Shown: positions 46,334 through 54,886 of the stretch, one piece after another
How positions within the stretch are numbered: position 1 is the first letter of the stretch
Layout: each line of letters begins with the position of its first letter
NCBI RefSeq assembly: GCF_000314795.2
Contig: NZ_KB373314.1
Span: forward strand, 186,001 to 250,000
Direction of reading: 5' to 3'
DNA length: 64,000 bases
Source of the DNA: Streptococcus sp. F0442
Lineage (GTDB): Bacteria > Bacillota > Bacilli > Lactobacillales > Streptococcaceae
Translations under genes and position numbers: made by a program
Notes under the pieces: generated by a model
What the model was told of the DNA's origin: nothing
Databases searched by the model: none
What the model saw: only the letters and a program-made list of their open reading frames with translations

Positions 46334-47344
46334 ATGAAATTAAGAAAAATTGCTTTATTTGTAGCGTCGACAGTTGCCCTCTTTAGTGGAATTCCACATG
46401 TTTCTGCAGATAGCAATGTCCAGAAAGTCATTGATGAAACTTATGTCAAACCAGACTATGTTTTGGGTTATTCTCTAGACCAAATGCAAATTGAGCAAAC
46501 CTTGAATTTGCTGAACTACGATAGTTCAAAAGACAAAGAAGAGTGGAAGACCATGACACCAGAGGTTTACTCTTCGATTATGAACGTTGCGAACGATGAT
46601 AGTCTAGAACTCTATTCCTCCGTTAAAATTCAAAAGTTAGGCAAAAATAAGCCACTAGAAGTGAATATCGTGACACCTCAAAACATCACCAAGGTTACTG
46701 CAGATATGTATCGGAATGCGGCTGTTACACTTGGATTAGAGCATGCTCAAATTACTGTAGCTTCACCCATTCAGGTAACTGGGGAAAGTGCTTTGGCTGG
46801 TATTTATTACTCATTGGAAAAAAATGGTGCCAAGGTTTCTCAAGAAAGCAAAGATCTGGCTCAAGAAGAATTAACGACCTTGGCTGGGATCAATGAAGAG
46901 AATGCTGGCAAGAAAAACTTCGATGCAGATAAGTTAAACGTCGCATTGACTGACATTAAAACAGCAGTAGCCAATGCCAAACAGAACAATCAGGATTTGA
47001 GTAAGGATGATATCCGGAAAATCGTCGAAGAAACCCTGAAAAACTACAAGTTAGATACGACTGTGACAGGCGACCAGATTAATTTGATTGTCAATTTCGC
47101 AGTGAATCTTTCAAAGAGTAGTGTTATCAGTAGTAAAAGTTTTACCAAGACATTAACGGATTTGAAAAATAGTATCGTAGACAAGGCGGGCGATACCTTT
47201 AACAATATCAACATCAATTTTGATACAGATTCTATTTTAAAAGACAGTGGTAATTTCTTTACAAATGTGTGGAATGCCATTGCCGGATTCTTCGGAGCTA
47301 TCTGGGATATGATTGTCAAATTCTTTAGTAGTTTGGTTGGATAA
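46334..47344 (+). CDS. Secreted DUF1002 protein
   Basis: A 336-aa protein with a signal peptide (residues 1-25, ending HVSADS). Its DUF1002 region includes MTPEVYSSIMNVANDDSLELYSSVKI, VTPQNITKVTADMYRNAAVTLGL and ASPIQVTGESALAGIYYSLE. The last 25 residues (NAIAGFFGAIWDMIVKFFSSLVG) are strongly hydrophobic and amphipathic, as if membrane active. The function of the family is not known to me. A possible -10 (TATAAT at about 46218) lies upstream. Monocistronic with a terminator. Confidence 0.82.
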   Translation: MKLRKIALFVASTVALFSGIPHVSADSNVQKVIDETYVKPDYVLGYSLDQMQIEQTLNLLNYDSSKDKEEWKTMTPEVYSSIMNVANDDSLELYSSVKIQKLGKNKPLEVNIVTPQNITKVTADMYRNAAVTLGLEHAQITVASPIQVTGESALAGIYYSLEKNGAKVSQESKDLAQEELTTLAGINEENAGKKNFDADKLNVALTDIKTAVANAKQNNQDLSKDDIRKIVEETLKNYKLDTTVTGDQINLIVNFAVNLSKSSVISSKSFTKTLTDLKNSIVDKAGDTFNNININFDTDSILKDSGNFFTNVWNAIAGFFGAIWDMIVKFFSSLVG

Positions 47345-47355
47345 GTAGAAATAGG

Positions 47356-47393
47356 AAAGCACTCCTGACAAGACATCAGAGTGCTTTTTGTGT
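47356..47393 (+). terminator. Terminator after DUF1002 gene
   Basis: AAGCACT.CTGA/TCAG.AGTGCTT and TTTTT. Confidence 0.82.
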
Positions 47394-47420
47394 GTGATTT
47401 CCCATTTTTAGAACTGCTAA

Positions 47421-47520
47421 ATTCTTATTTAAAGCTCGTGAATCAAGGTCCCCCGGACCTTTAACTCGCTCTATTGTTTTAAAGCTCGTGAAAAAAAGGT
47501 CCCCCGGACCTTTTTTTTAT
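47421..47520. repeat. Two tandem 50-bp copies of a terminator
   Basis: Two units with exact 50-bp period, each containing AAAGCTCGTGAA and the hairpin AGGTCCCCCGGACCT. The second ends in eight T on the plus strand and lies directly at the 3' end of the guaA fragment. Confidence 0.8.
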
Positions 47521-48026
47521 TCCCACTCAACAGTTGCAGGTGGTTTACTTGTGATATCGTAGACGATGCGGTTAACGTGGTCAACTTCGTTTACGATACG
47601 GACTGAGATTTTTTGGAGAACTTCCCATGGGATTTTGGCAAAGTCAGCTGTCATTCCATCGATAGAAGTGATGGCACGGATGGCAATGGTATAGTCGTAA
47701 GTACGACCATCGCCCATAACCCCTACGGAACGAACGCCAGTGTTAACAGTGAAGTATTGCCAGATATCACGGTCAAGACCAGCTTTGGCGATTTCTTCAC
47801 GGAGGATAGCATCTGATTCGCGGACTGTTTCAAGTTTTTCTTCAGTGATTTCTCCCATGACACGGATGGCAAGTCCTGGACCTGGGAATGGTTGGCGCCA
47901 TACGATGTGATCTGGCATGCCAAGTTCTGTTCCGAGGGCACGAACTTCATCCTTGTAAAGAGTGTTGAGCGGTTCGATGAGTTCAAACTGCATATCTTTT
48001 GGAAGACCACCCACGTTGTGGTGAGA
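47517..48026 (-). pseudogene. 5'-truncated second copy of guaA
   Basis: Encodes only the last 165 residues of GMP synthetase (the dimerisation domain), ending VEWE like the intact gene. By hand alignment it differs from the intact copy at about 28 of about 505 bases but only two amino acids in the aligned part (K for E, L for F), so it derives from a selected, functional allele of another lineage and not from long decay here. It has no ATP-pyrophosphatase or glutaminase domain and no promoter. The break point is at about 48026. Confidence 0.9.
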
Positions 48027-48652
48027 CTTATTTTACAACAAATCCAGTTGAACTTGAAAAAGCTTTAGAAAAAATTAAGATTGCACATGGGGGAGATTCT
48101 CCTGAAACAGCAACTCCTGCTCTCACAAAGATTGTTTCTACTTATGACTGGTCTAAGTCACCAAAAAATAAAAAGTTTGTGGTGTTGTTAACAGATGCTA
48201 GGATGAAAGAAGATCCGTCAATTCCATCTATCGCTGAGACATTAACAACTCTGAAAAAAGCTGGTATTGATAGAATCGTAGCGACAACCTTGTATAATCA
48301 ACGAAACTATAAAGATTTTGTGTCTGAGGGACGTTTAATGGATATTGATCGTAACTTGGCTGACTCTTTAACTAAGGATGCAGCTTCATGGATTGTGGAA
48401 ACAGTCAGTGAGGGACGTCAGTACAAGGTAACAAAAGACAGCTACCAATTCTACTTGGAACGTCGTACAACTGTGCCAGTTTTGGAGCAGAAAGAAACTC
48501 CTAAACCAGCACCTACTGCTTACAAACCAGAACCGGCTAAACTTCCTGAAACAGGAAGCAATGATTCTAGTAATCAAACTCTTTTGGGTCTAGGTATTAT
48601 GCTCGCAGGTTTTGGATTGGCTACAAGCGCTAGAAAATCAAAAGAACAGTAA
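48026..48652 (+). pseudogene. 3' remnant of an LPXTG cell-wall-anchored protein (VWA-like)
   Basis: About 207 residues of a surface adhesin without start or signal peptide; its 5' end is replaced by the guaA fragment in antisense orientation. The first part resembles the C-terminal half of a von Willebrand A domain (KKFVVLLTDARMKE, TLKKAGIDRIVATTLYNQ). A Pro/Lys-rich stalk follows, then LPETG, a membrane helix and a positive tail (SARKSKEQ). It is not expected to be expressed or exported. Confidence 0.88.
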
Positions 48653-48717
48653 GATAAATTAATAAAAACAAAACACCTGAAGTAGAGCTATATTGGCTTT
48701 TATCAGGTGTTTTTTTC
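48651..48717 (+). repeat. Terminator repeat, copy A
   Basis: Directly after the surface-protein stop. ACACCTGA and TCAGGTGTTTTTT form a long-looped hairpin. About 90% identical to copy B 412 bases downstream. Confidence 0.8.
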
Positions 48718-48792
48718 TTATAATATGAGAGCTGTTAGAATTAGACTAAAGTAGGTGTGGTTCAAATATTCTGATGGGATTTTTATGTTTCT

Positions 48793-49002
48793 TTACGATG
48801 ATTTCCAGAAAAATTTCCTATAAATTTTAGCAATCGTTAAAACGATAACGTAAACGATACCCAAGATGGTTAAAACAAATTTTCCAGGACTCACTTCTGA
48901 TCCGATAATAAAGATATGAAAGAGAGGAGCGAGGCCAATGCACACGTATATCAGATAAGTAACAAGGTTTAATTCACCAAATCCTGCAAAAAAATCTTTC
49001 AT
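48793..49002 (-). CDS. Small membrane protein, two helices
   Basis: A 69-aa protein with two hydrophobic segments (about residues 13-33 and 41-60) and a basic C-terminus (KIYRKFFWKSS). TAGGAG lies upstream of the ATG on the minus strand. I recognise no family; some streptococcal bacteriocin-immunity or holin-like proteins look similar, but this is not evidence. It lies between the two terminator repeats in the DNA bounded by the guaA copies. Confidence 0.55.
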   Translation of the reverse strand: MKDFFAGFGELNLVTYLIYVCIGLAPLFHIFIIGSEVSPGKFVLTILGIVYVIVLTIAKIYRKFFWKSS

Positions 49003-49062
49003 TTAAATTCTCCTACAATATATTTTTAATGTCAGTATACTATAAATAAAAGAAAAGAACAA

Positions 49063-49127
49063 AAGATAAATCAATAAAAATAAAAGACCTGAATTAGAGT
49101 TATATAGGCTTTTATCAGGTGTTTTTT
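49063..49127 (+). repeat. Terminator repeat, copy B
   Basis: Same element as copy A, including the AAAAGAAC just before it, which in copy A encodes the end of the surface protein (KEQ). It is therefore a likely relic of the 3' end of a second surface-protein gene. Confidence 0.7.
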
Positions 49128-49155
49128 GATTATGAGTTTTGGTACTAACATGGAA

Positions 49156-49192
49156 ATAAAAACGCTGAAATCATTGATTTCAAGCGTTTTTT
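49156..49192. terminator. Terminator after guaA
   Basis: AACGCT.GAAATCA/TGATTTC.AGCGTT hairpin with T-run in both directions. Confidence 0.85.
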
Positions 49193-49205
49193 TGAATAAC
49201 TTACT

Positions 49206-50771
49206 CTACTCCCACTCAACAGTTGCAGGTGGTTTACTTGTGATATCGTAGACAATACGGTTAACGTGGTCAACTTCGTTTACGATACGGACTGAGATTT
49301 TTTGGAGAACTTCCCATGGAATCTTCGCAAAGTCAGCGGTCATTCCATCGATAGAAGTGATAGCACGGATGGCAATGGTATAGTCGTAAGTACGGCCGTC
49401 ACCCATAACACCTACAGAACGAACGCCTGTGTTAACAGTGAAGTATTGCCAGATATCGCGGTCAAGACCAGCTTTGGCGATTTCTTCACGGAGGATAGCG
49501 TCTGATTCACGAACAGTTTCAAGTTTTTCTTCAGTGATTTCTCCCATGACACGGATGGCAAGTCCTGGACCTGGGAATGGTTGGCGCCATACGATGTGGT
49601 CTGGCATGCCAAGCTCAGTACCGAGAGCACGAACTTCATCCTTGTAAAGAGTGTTGAACGGCTCGATCAGTTCAAACTGCATATCTTCTGGAAGACCACC
49701 CACGTTGTGGTGAGATTTGATGGTTTGAGCAGTATCCGTACCTGACTCGATAACGTCTGTATAGAGTGTTCCTTGAGCCAAGAATTTCACGTCTGTTAGT
49801 TTGCTTGCTTCGTCGTCAAAGACATAAACAAACTCGTTACCGATAATCTTACGTTTTTGTTCAGGGTCAGATACACCAGCCAGTTTATCAAGGAAACGTT
49901 TAGCAGCATCTGCTTTGACGATATTCAAACCAAACTTACCACCAAGCATCTCCATGACTTGGTCAGCTTCCCCTTTACGAAGAAGACCGTGGTCTACAAA
50001 GATACAAATCAATTGATCGCCGATGGCTTTTTGGAGAAGAACACCAACTACAGAAGAGTCAACACCTCCAGAAAGTCCGAGGAGTACACGTTTGTCTCCA
50101 ACTTTTTCGCGGATTTGTTTGATTTGCATCTCGATGAAGTTATCCATAGTCCAGTCACCTTTGGCACCACAGATATTCAAGGCAAAGTTACGAAGGATAT
50201 CATAGCCGTGAACAGAGTGACGAACCTCAGGGTGGAATTGGATTCCGTAGATTTTTTTATCAGGATTTTCAATCGACGCAAATGGACAGTCAGCAGAAGT
50301 ACCAGTGCGGATAAAGTCGGCCGGAATTTCTGTAACAGCATCTCCATGGCTCATCAAGACCAATTGTTTGTCTGGTGTGCCTGCGAAGAGAGCAGAAGAC
50401 TCCGTCAAGCCAAGCTCAGATTGACCATACTCACGGTTACCAGCGTCCCCTGCGGGTACAACCTTTCCTCCAAGCTTGTGAGTCAATAGCTGCATTCCAT
50501 AACAGATCCCAAGAATTGGAATTCCAAGTTCAAAAATTTCAGGATCAATATCGAAAGACCCTTCTTCATACACTGAGTTTGGTCCGCCTGAAAGAACGAT
50601 CCCAACTGGATTGATTTCACGAACTTCAGCTGCAGTAATTTTGTGGCTCTTCAATTCCGAAAAGACACCAATCTCACGAATACGACGTGAAATAAGCTGA
50701 TTGTACTGGCTACCGTAGTCAAGCACGATGATCTTTTCAACATCATGCAAATCAGTTGATAGGTTTGTCAT
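49206..50771 (-). CDS. guaA: GMP synthetase (glutamine-hydrolysing)
   Basis: Converts XMP to GMP with ATP and glutamine. 521 aa with three domains: class I glutaminase (nucleophile in [11 protein letters not shown], with HPEVRHS), ATP-pyrophosphatase (P-loop [14 protein letters not shown] at about residue 230) and the C-terminal dimerisation domain ending VEWE. AAGGGGAT precedes the ATG. Divergent from the GntR regulator. A 5'-truncated second copy of its last third lies 1.2 kb downstream. Confidence 0.97.
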   Translation of the reverse strand: MTNLSTDLHDVEKIIVLDYGSQYNQLISRRIREIGVFSELKSHKITAAEVREINPVGIVLSGGPNSVYEEGSFDIDPEIFELGIPILGICYGMQLLTHKLGGKVVPAGDAGNREYGQSELGLTESSALFAGTPDKQLVLMSHGDAVTEIPADFIRTGTSADCPFASIENPDKKIYGIQFHPEVRHSVHGYDILRNFALNICGAKGDWTMDNFIEMQIKQIREKVGDKRVLLGLSGGVDSSVVGVLLQKAIGDQLICIFVDHGLLRKGEADQVMEMLGGKFGLNIVKADAAKRFLDKLAGVSDPEQKRKIIGNEFVYVFDDEASKLTDVKFLAQGTLYTDVIESGTDTAQTIKSHHNVGGLPEDMQFELIEPFNTLYKDEVRALGTELGMPDHIVWRQPFPGPGLAIRVMGEITEEKLETVRESDAILREEIAKAGLDRDIWQYFTVNTGVRSVGVMGDGRTYDYTIAIRAITSIDGMTADFAKIPWEVLQKISVRIVNEVDHVNRIVYDITSKPPATVEWE

Positions 50772-50842
50772 CTTATCCCCTTCTTATAGAAATTTACTTT
50801 CCTCTATTCTAACACAAATGCCTTGTCTTTACCAATCTCTGA

Positions 50843-50871
50843 TTGAAGAATTAGGAATTTTACGCTACAAT
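50843..50871 (+). promoter_or_regulatory. Promoter of gntR-type gene
   Basis: TTGAAG-N17-TACAAT, divergent from guaA. Confidence 0.7.
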
Positions 50872-50899
50872 AGAGGTAACACAGAGAAAGAGCAATGTT

Positions 50900-51598
50900 A
50901 TGATTCCAGCTTACATTCAAATCCATGATCAGATTAAATCTGAGATTGATCAAAAAATATGGAAAATTGGAGAACGGCTTCCCAGTGAACGTGATCTAGC
51001 TGAAAAATTCCAGGTGAGTCGGATGACTCTTAGGCAGGCCATTACCCTTCTGGTTGAAGAAGGAGTACTTGAAAGACGGGTAGGAAGTGGTACCTTTATC
51101 ACTAGCACGCGCGTCCAAGAAAAAATGCGAGGCACAACCAGTTTTACTGAGATTATGAAATCTCAAGGTAAGGAACCTTCTAGTCAAGTGATTTCTTACC
51201 GTAAAACCATTCCTAGCCTCCAAGAAGTGGATAAATTAGGCATCGATAAGACAGACACCATCATTCGGATGGAACGGGTCCGATATGCCGATGGGATTCC
51301 TGTCGTTTATGAAGTGGCTTCCATTCCAGAGAAATTTATTAAGAATTTCAATCGCGAAGAGGTGACCAGTCATTTCTTCCAAACTCTGGAAGAACATGGT
51401 TATAAGATTGGAAAATCGCATCAGACTATCTATGCGCGATTAGCTAAAGATAAGATTGCTGACTATTTGCAGATTTCAAAAGGACAGGCTATTTTAGGAT
51501 TGACACAGGTTTCCTATTTTGAAGACGGGACTGCTTTTGAGTATGTGAAAAGCCAGTATGTAGGCGAACGTTTCGAATTTTATTTGGAAAACAATTAA
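50900..51598 (+). CDS. GntR/HutC family transcriptional regulator
   Basis: A 232-aa regulator: N-terminal winged helix (ERLPSERDLAEKFQVSRMTLRQAITLLVEEG, residues about 24-54) and C-terminal UTRA effector domain (from about 90: MRGTTSFTEIMKSQG ... FEYVKSQYVGERFEFYLEN). The HutC subfamily senses sugar phosphates or small metabolites; the ligand is not evident. The pairing with divergent guaA is conserved in streptococci as far as I recall. It could in principle also act on the lipid-like operon downstream, which lies after a terminator. Confidence 0.92.
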   Translation: MIPAYIQIHDQIKSEIDQKIWKIGERLPSERDLAEKFQVSRMTLRQAITLLVEEGVLERRVGSGTFITSTRVQEKMRGTTSFTEIMKSQGKEPSSQVISYRKTIPSLQEVDKLGIDKTDTIIRMERVRYADGIPVVYEVASIPEKFIKNFNREEVTSHFFQTLEEHGYKIGKSHQTIYARLAKDKIADYLQISKGQAILGLTQVSYFEDGTAFEYVKSQYVGERFEFYLENN

Positions 51599-51623
51599 GC
51601 GAACAATGAACAGAAATAGAAAA

Positions 51624-51671
51624 CTCTTCAAATGTCCGACGCAGATTCTCCGGGCATTTGGGAGCTTTTTT
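51624..51671 (+). terminator. Terminator after GntR gene
   Basis: CTC..CAAATGTCCG/CGGGCATTTG.GAG stem and TTTTTT. Confidence 0.8.
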
Positions 51672-51832
51672 AGTGAGAACTCGTTCTTTCTAAGTAGTGA
51701 TAGTATGGTCAAAATAAAAGATTTAAAAAAAATTTAAAAAAATTTTATTTTTTCTTCAATTTTTGATTTTTTTTACGAATTAATAGATAGAAGCTAGTTT
51801 TAGATCTAAAAAAAGATATAAGGCAGGAAAAA

Positions 51833-53110
51833 ATGAAAAAAATTAAAATTGATGTGGTAGCTGTTCCCTTGAGTGGGCATCTGTACCCAACTTTAAATCT
51901 CGTCAAACCCTTATTGGATGATCCAAGCATGGAAATCCGGGTTTTCACAGGTCCTCAGAAAAAAGCGGTCACAGAAAGTCTCGGCTTCACGGTCGTTCCG
52001 ATTCTAGAGGACAAAGTAGAAGAGTTTGAACGTGCGGCTAATAACGATAAAAAACACAATCTATTTTCAGCTTATCGTCAATTGTCCAAGAGTCTCGATT
52101 TGATTAATCATGTATCGGATCAATTGTTAGAGGAGTGGCGTGTCAATCGTCCAGATATTGTCATTGCTGATTTTATCACTCTATCAGCTGGCTTTGTGGC
52201 AGAACAGTTGGAAATCCCTTGGATTACCACCATGGCAACCCAATTTGCAATCGAAACTCCTTATGGTCCTCCTTGTTTCTTTGGAGGAATGGGCCTTGCT
52301 CGTTCCAAAAAGGAAGAGAGAATCCAGCGATTCTGTCGAAAACTCACGCGCGTGGCGAAATACTGTGGAGCATTCCTTCTACGTAATCGCTTAAAACGCT
52401 ACAATTTTAAGGTATACAATCAAAATGGAGTGGAGACGATCTATTCTCCTTATGCGATCTTTGGAATTGGGATGATGGAGCTGGAGTTGAAAACACATTT
52501 CCCTCATCAATATGCTTGGCTTGGTCCTTTGGGGACTTCTCTTGAAAAATCAGAAGATTATCCTTTGGATCTCAGCCTTTATGAAGACAAAAAGAAGGTT
52601 CTCGTGACTTGTGGGACTCAGTTGCCGTGGGCAAAAGAAAATTTGCTCCAGCAAACCAAGCAGTTAGCCAAAGAGCATCCAGAATGCCACTTCTTTGTCA
52701 CCCTAGGAGATGGAGCAAAAGAATTTTCTGAAGAAGAAGTGGCCTCAAATGTGACTCTCGTAACTTATCTCCCTTACAAAGAATACATACCACAAATAGA
52801 CTATGTGATTCACCATGGAGGGGCTGGAATCTTTTATCAGTGCATCGAATTTAAGAAACCAGCCTTGATCTTGCCACATGATTATGACCAATTTGACTAT
52901 GCCATTCGAGGAGTAGAAGCAGGGATTGCTTTTCAAGCTCATCGAAATCGCACTGAAGAAATTCAAGCAGGTTTTAACGCACTTTTAGAAAAAGAATCTT
53001 GGGAAGAGTTAGCGAGACTTAACAAACTATCAAAAACCTACAAACCGTTGGATACCTTAGAGTTTGAAATTCAACGATTATTAAGACGTGGAACGGATGG
53101 GAAACTATGA
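51833..53110 (+). CDS. GT1/MGT-type glycosyltransferase
   Basis: A 425-aa cytoplasmic GT-B enzyme resembling macrolide/UDP-glycosyltransferases, expected to put a sugar from a nucleotide donor onto a small hydrophobic acceptor. The N-terminus VVAVPLSGHLYPTLNLVKPLL carries the catalytic-type histidine. The donor-site segment is YLPYKEYIPQIDYVIHHGGAGIFYQCIEFKKPALILPHDYDQFDYA. No signal peptide. AGGCAGGA precedes the ATG behind a very AT-rich leader (51672-51832). First gene of a five-gene operon; its end overlaps the reductase by 4 bases. The acceptor is unknown. Confidence 0.88.
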   Translation: MKKIKIDVVAVPLSGHLYPTLNLVKPLLDDPSMEIRVFTGPQKKAVTESLGFTVVPILEDKVEEFERAANNDKKHNLFSAYRQLSKSLDLINHVSDQLLEEWRVNRPDIVIADFITLSAGFVAEQLEIPWITTMATQFAIETPYGPPCFFGGMGLARSKKEERIQRFCRKLTRVAKYCGAFLLRNRLKRYNFKVYNQNGVETIYSPYAIFGIGMMELELKTHFPHQYAWLGPLGTSLEKSEDYPLDLSLYEDKKKVLVTCGTQLPWAKENLLQQTKQLAKEHPECHFFVTLGDGAKEFSEEEVASNVTLVTYLPYKEYIPQIDYVIHHGGAGIFYQCIEFKKPALILPHDYDQFDYAIRGVEAGIAFQAHRNRTEEIQAGFNALLEKESWEELARLNKLSKTYKPLDTLEFEIQRLLRRGTDGKL

Positions 53111-54084
53111 AAATTCTTGTAACAGGTGCGACTGGCTTCCTTGGAAAATATGTGATTGAGGAGTTATTGGATCACGACTATTCTATTGTAGCCTTTGGCC
53201 GAAACGAAAAAGTTGGGAAGGCTCTGGAAAGTGAGCGCGTCCAATTTGTTAAAGGAGATTTGAGCTCTATTGAGGAACTAAGTCAAGCATTTCAGGAAAT
53301 TGATGCTGTTATTCATGCAGGAGCCTTGTCCACTGCTTGGGGACCTTGGAAGGCTTTCTATCAGGCAAATGTAGTTGGTACTCAAAATGTCCTTGACTTG
53401 TGCCGTGAATATGCAGTAAAACGCTTGGTTTATGTGTCTTCTCCCAGCATTTACGCAGCTGGAAAAGACCAATTCGATATCAAGGAAAGTGATGCTCCAA
53501 AAGAAAACCACCTCAATAATTACATCAGAAGCAAATTGGCTTCTGAAAAACTATTTCCTGACTATCCAGATGTGCCAAGTATTATCTTGCGTCCGAGAGG
53601 ATTATTTGGTGTGGGAGATACCAGTATCTTGCCTCGGGTTTTACGCCTCAGTCGAAAAATTGGAATTCCGTTGATTCGAGGGGGAGAGCAGCTCATGGAT
53701 ATGACCTGTGTGGAAAATGTCGCTCTAGCCATTCGTTTGGCTTTGGAAGCAAAAGAAGCACACGGGCAGGTTTATAATATTACAAATGGAGAACCAAAGA
53801 CCTTTAAGTATTTGATTGAAACAACACTAAAAGGGTTAGGAGAACCTATCCGCTATCGGAAAATTCCAGCAGGTCTAGTAGCAGGTGTGGCGTACAGCCT
53901 TGAAGGGCTGTATCGATTATTTCATCTGAAAGCTGAACCCCCCTTGACTCGCTACACTTATTATCTCCTTCGTTATAGCCAAACTCTCGATATTCAAAAG
54001 GCCCAAACAGAACTTGGCTACTATCCAAAAATGACCATTGAAGAAGGGATTGACAAGTATGTCCAACATGATCGAGCACATTGA
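53107..54084 (+). CDS. NAD(P)-dependent epimerase/3beta-HSD-like reductase (OleD-like)
   Basis: A 325-aa extended short-chain dehydrogenase. The Rossmann motif GATGFLG is at residues 7-13, YVSSPSIY follows, and the catalytic YIRSK supplies Tyr and Lys. ILRPRGLFGVGDTSILPRVL and MDMTCVENVA resemble the 3beta-hydroxysteroid dehydrogenase branch, which includes OleD, reducing beta-keto acids to beta-hydroxy acids. The context with a KASIII-like enzyme makes reduction of a condensed beta-keto product likely (inference). ATGA coupling to the upstream gene; 26 bases overlap the next. Confidence 0.88.
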   Translation: MKILVTGATGFLGKYVIEELLDHDYSIVAFGRNEKVGKALESERVQFVKGDLSSIEELSQAFQEIDAVIHAGALSTAWGPWKAFYQANVVGTQNVLDLCREYAVKRLVYVSSPSIYAAGKDQFDIKESDAPKENHLNNYIRSKLASEKLFPDYPDVPSIILRPRGLFGVGDTSILPRVLRLSRKIGIPLIRGGEQLMDMTCVENVALAIRLALEAKEAHGQVYNITNGEPKTFKYLIETTLKGLGEPIRYRKIPAGLVAGVAYSLEGLYRLFHLKAEPPLTRYTYYLLRYSQTLDIQKAQTELGYYPKMTIEEGIDKYVQHDRAH

Positions 54085-54886
54085 TTATTTTCCAGCAGGT
54101 TTTTGTAGCAGTCATTCTAGACTCTTATTTAAAGGGATTCCGAATAAAAAAATGCAATTTCCAGCAGGTGTCTTTTTAATTCATCATCGTGAAAAAGGCT
54201 ATATTTTGTACGATACTGGCTATCATTATGAGATCAAGAAAAAAGCACGGTATTTCTGGTACCGTCTAGCAACGCCTATGCAGATGAAAAAGGAAGACCA
54301 GATTGACTACTTATTGCAAGAGCGTGGAATTGATCCAGCAGCCATTTCCTATGTGTTTCTTTCGCATTTGCACCCGGATCATCTCGGCGGAGCAGCACTT
54401 TTTCCAAATGCTCATTTCTTTGTAACTCAGGAAGTCTATGAAGTGTACCAGAAGCCGAAATTCAAAGATCTGATTTTTAAAGAGTTTCTTCCAGCTGATT
54501 TCAAAGATCGTGTGACTTATCTCAAAGCAGATCAAAGGCATCCTGCTTTCCCTTACCGCCCGACTGCGGACCTATTTGGTGATGGGAGTATTCTCGTATC
54601 ATCTATCGATGGGCATGCAAGAGGGCAGGGGTGTCTGTATATGGATGAGCTAAAACTCTATATAGGTGCAGATCTATGCTGGGGAGTGGATCTCTTGCCT
54701 TACACACGAAAAATGCGTCTCATTCCTTCCTTTGTACAGGACAATAAGAAGGCCTATCTCCAGGGGGCAGATTTGCTAGAGAAACTATTACAAGAGGGCA
54801 TTCAAGTTGTGGTCAGCCACGACCCGCAAGAACGCATTGAAAGGATTTTAAATGAAAAAAATAGTCTTTCTGAAAACCTTTATTGA
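54059..54886 (+). CDS. Metallo-beta-lactamase-fold hydrolase
   Basis: A 275-aa cytoplasmic MBL-fold protein. The metal motif HLHPDH is in FLSHLHPDHLGGAALF, with later histidines and aspartates in SSIDGHARGQGCL and a terminal VVSHDPQERI. The spacing resembles N-acyl-homoserine lactonases and related lactone or thioester hydrolases. Starts at 54059 or 54068 are possible; GAAGGG favours the first. Overlaps both neighbours. In the operon it may release or edit an acyl intermediate (inference). Confidence 0.87.
   Translation: MSNMIEHIDYFPAGFCSSHSRLLFKGIPNKKMQFPAGVFLIHHREKGYILYDTGYHYEIKKKARYFWYRLATPMQMKKEDQIDYLLQERGIDPAAISYVFLSHLHPDHLGGAALFPNAHFFVTQEVYEVYQKPKFKDLIFKEFLPADFKDRVTYLKADQRHPAFPYRPTADLFGDGSILVSSIDGHARGQGCLYMDELKLYIGADLCWGVDLLPYTRKMRLIPSFVQDNKKAYLQGADLLEKLLQEGIQVVVSHDPQERIERILNEKNSLSENLY

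Noticed and set aside
47999..48652. Complete surface-protein gene starting at ATG 47999
   Set aside because: The first ten codons are the antisense of guaA; no signal peptide, ribosome site or promoter. Treated as a 5'-truncated remnant.
49857..50489. Plus-strand 210-codon frame inside guaA
   Set aside because: It is antisense to the highly conserved guaA catalytic domains; no independent signals.
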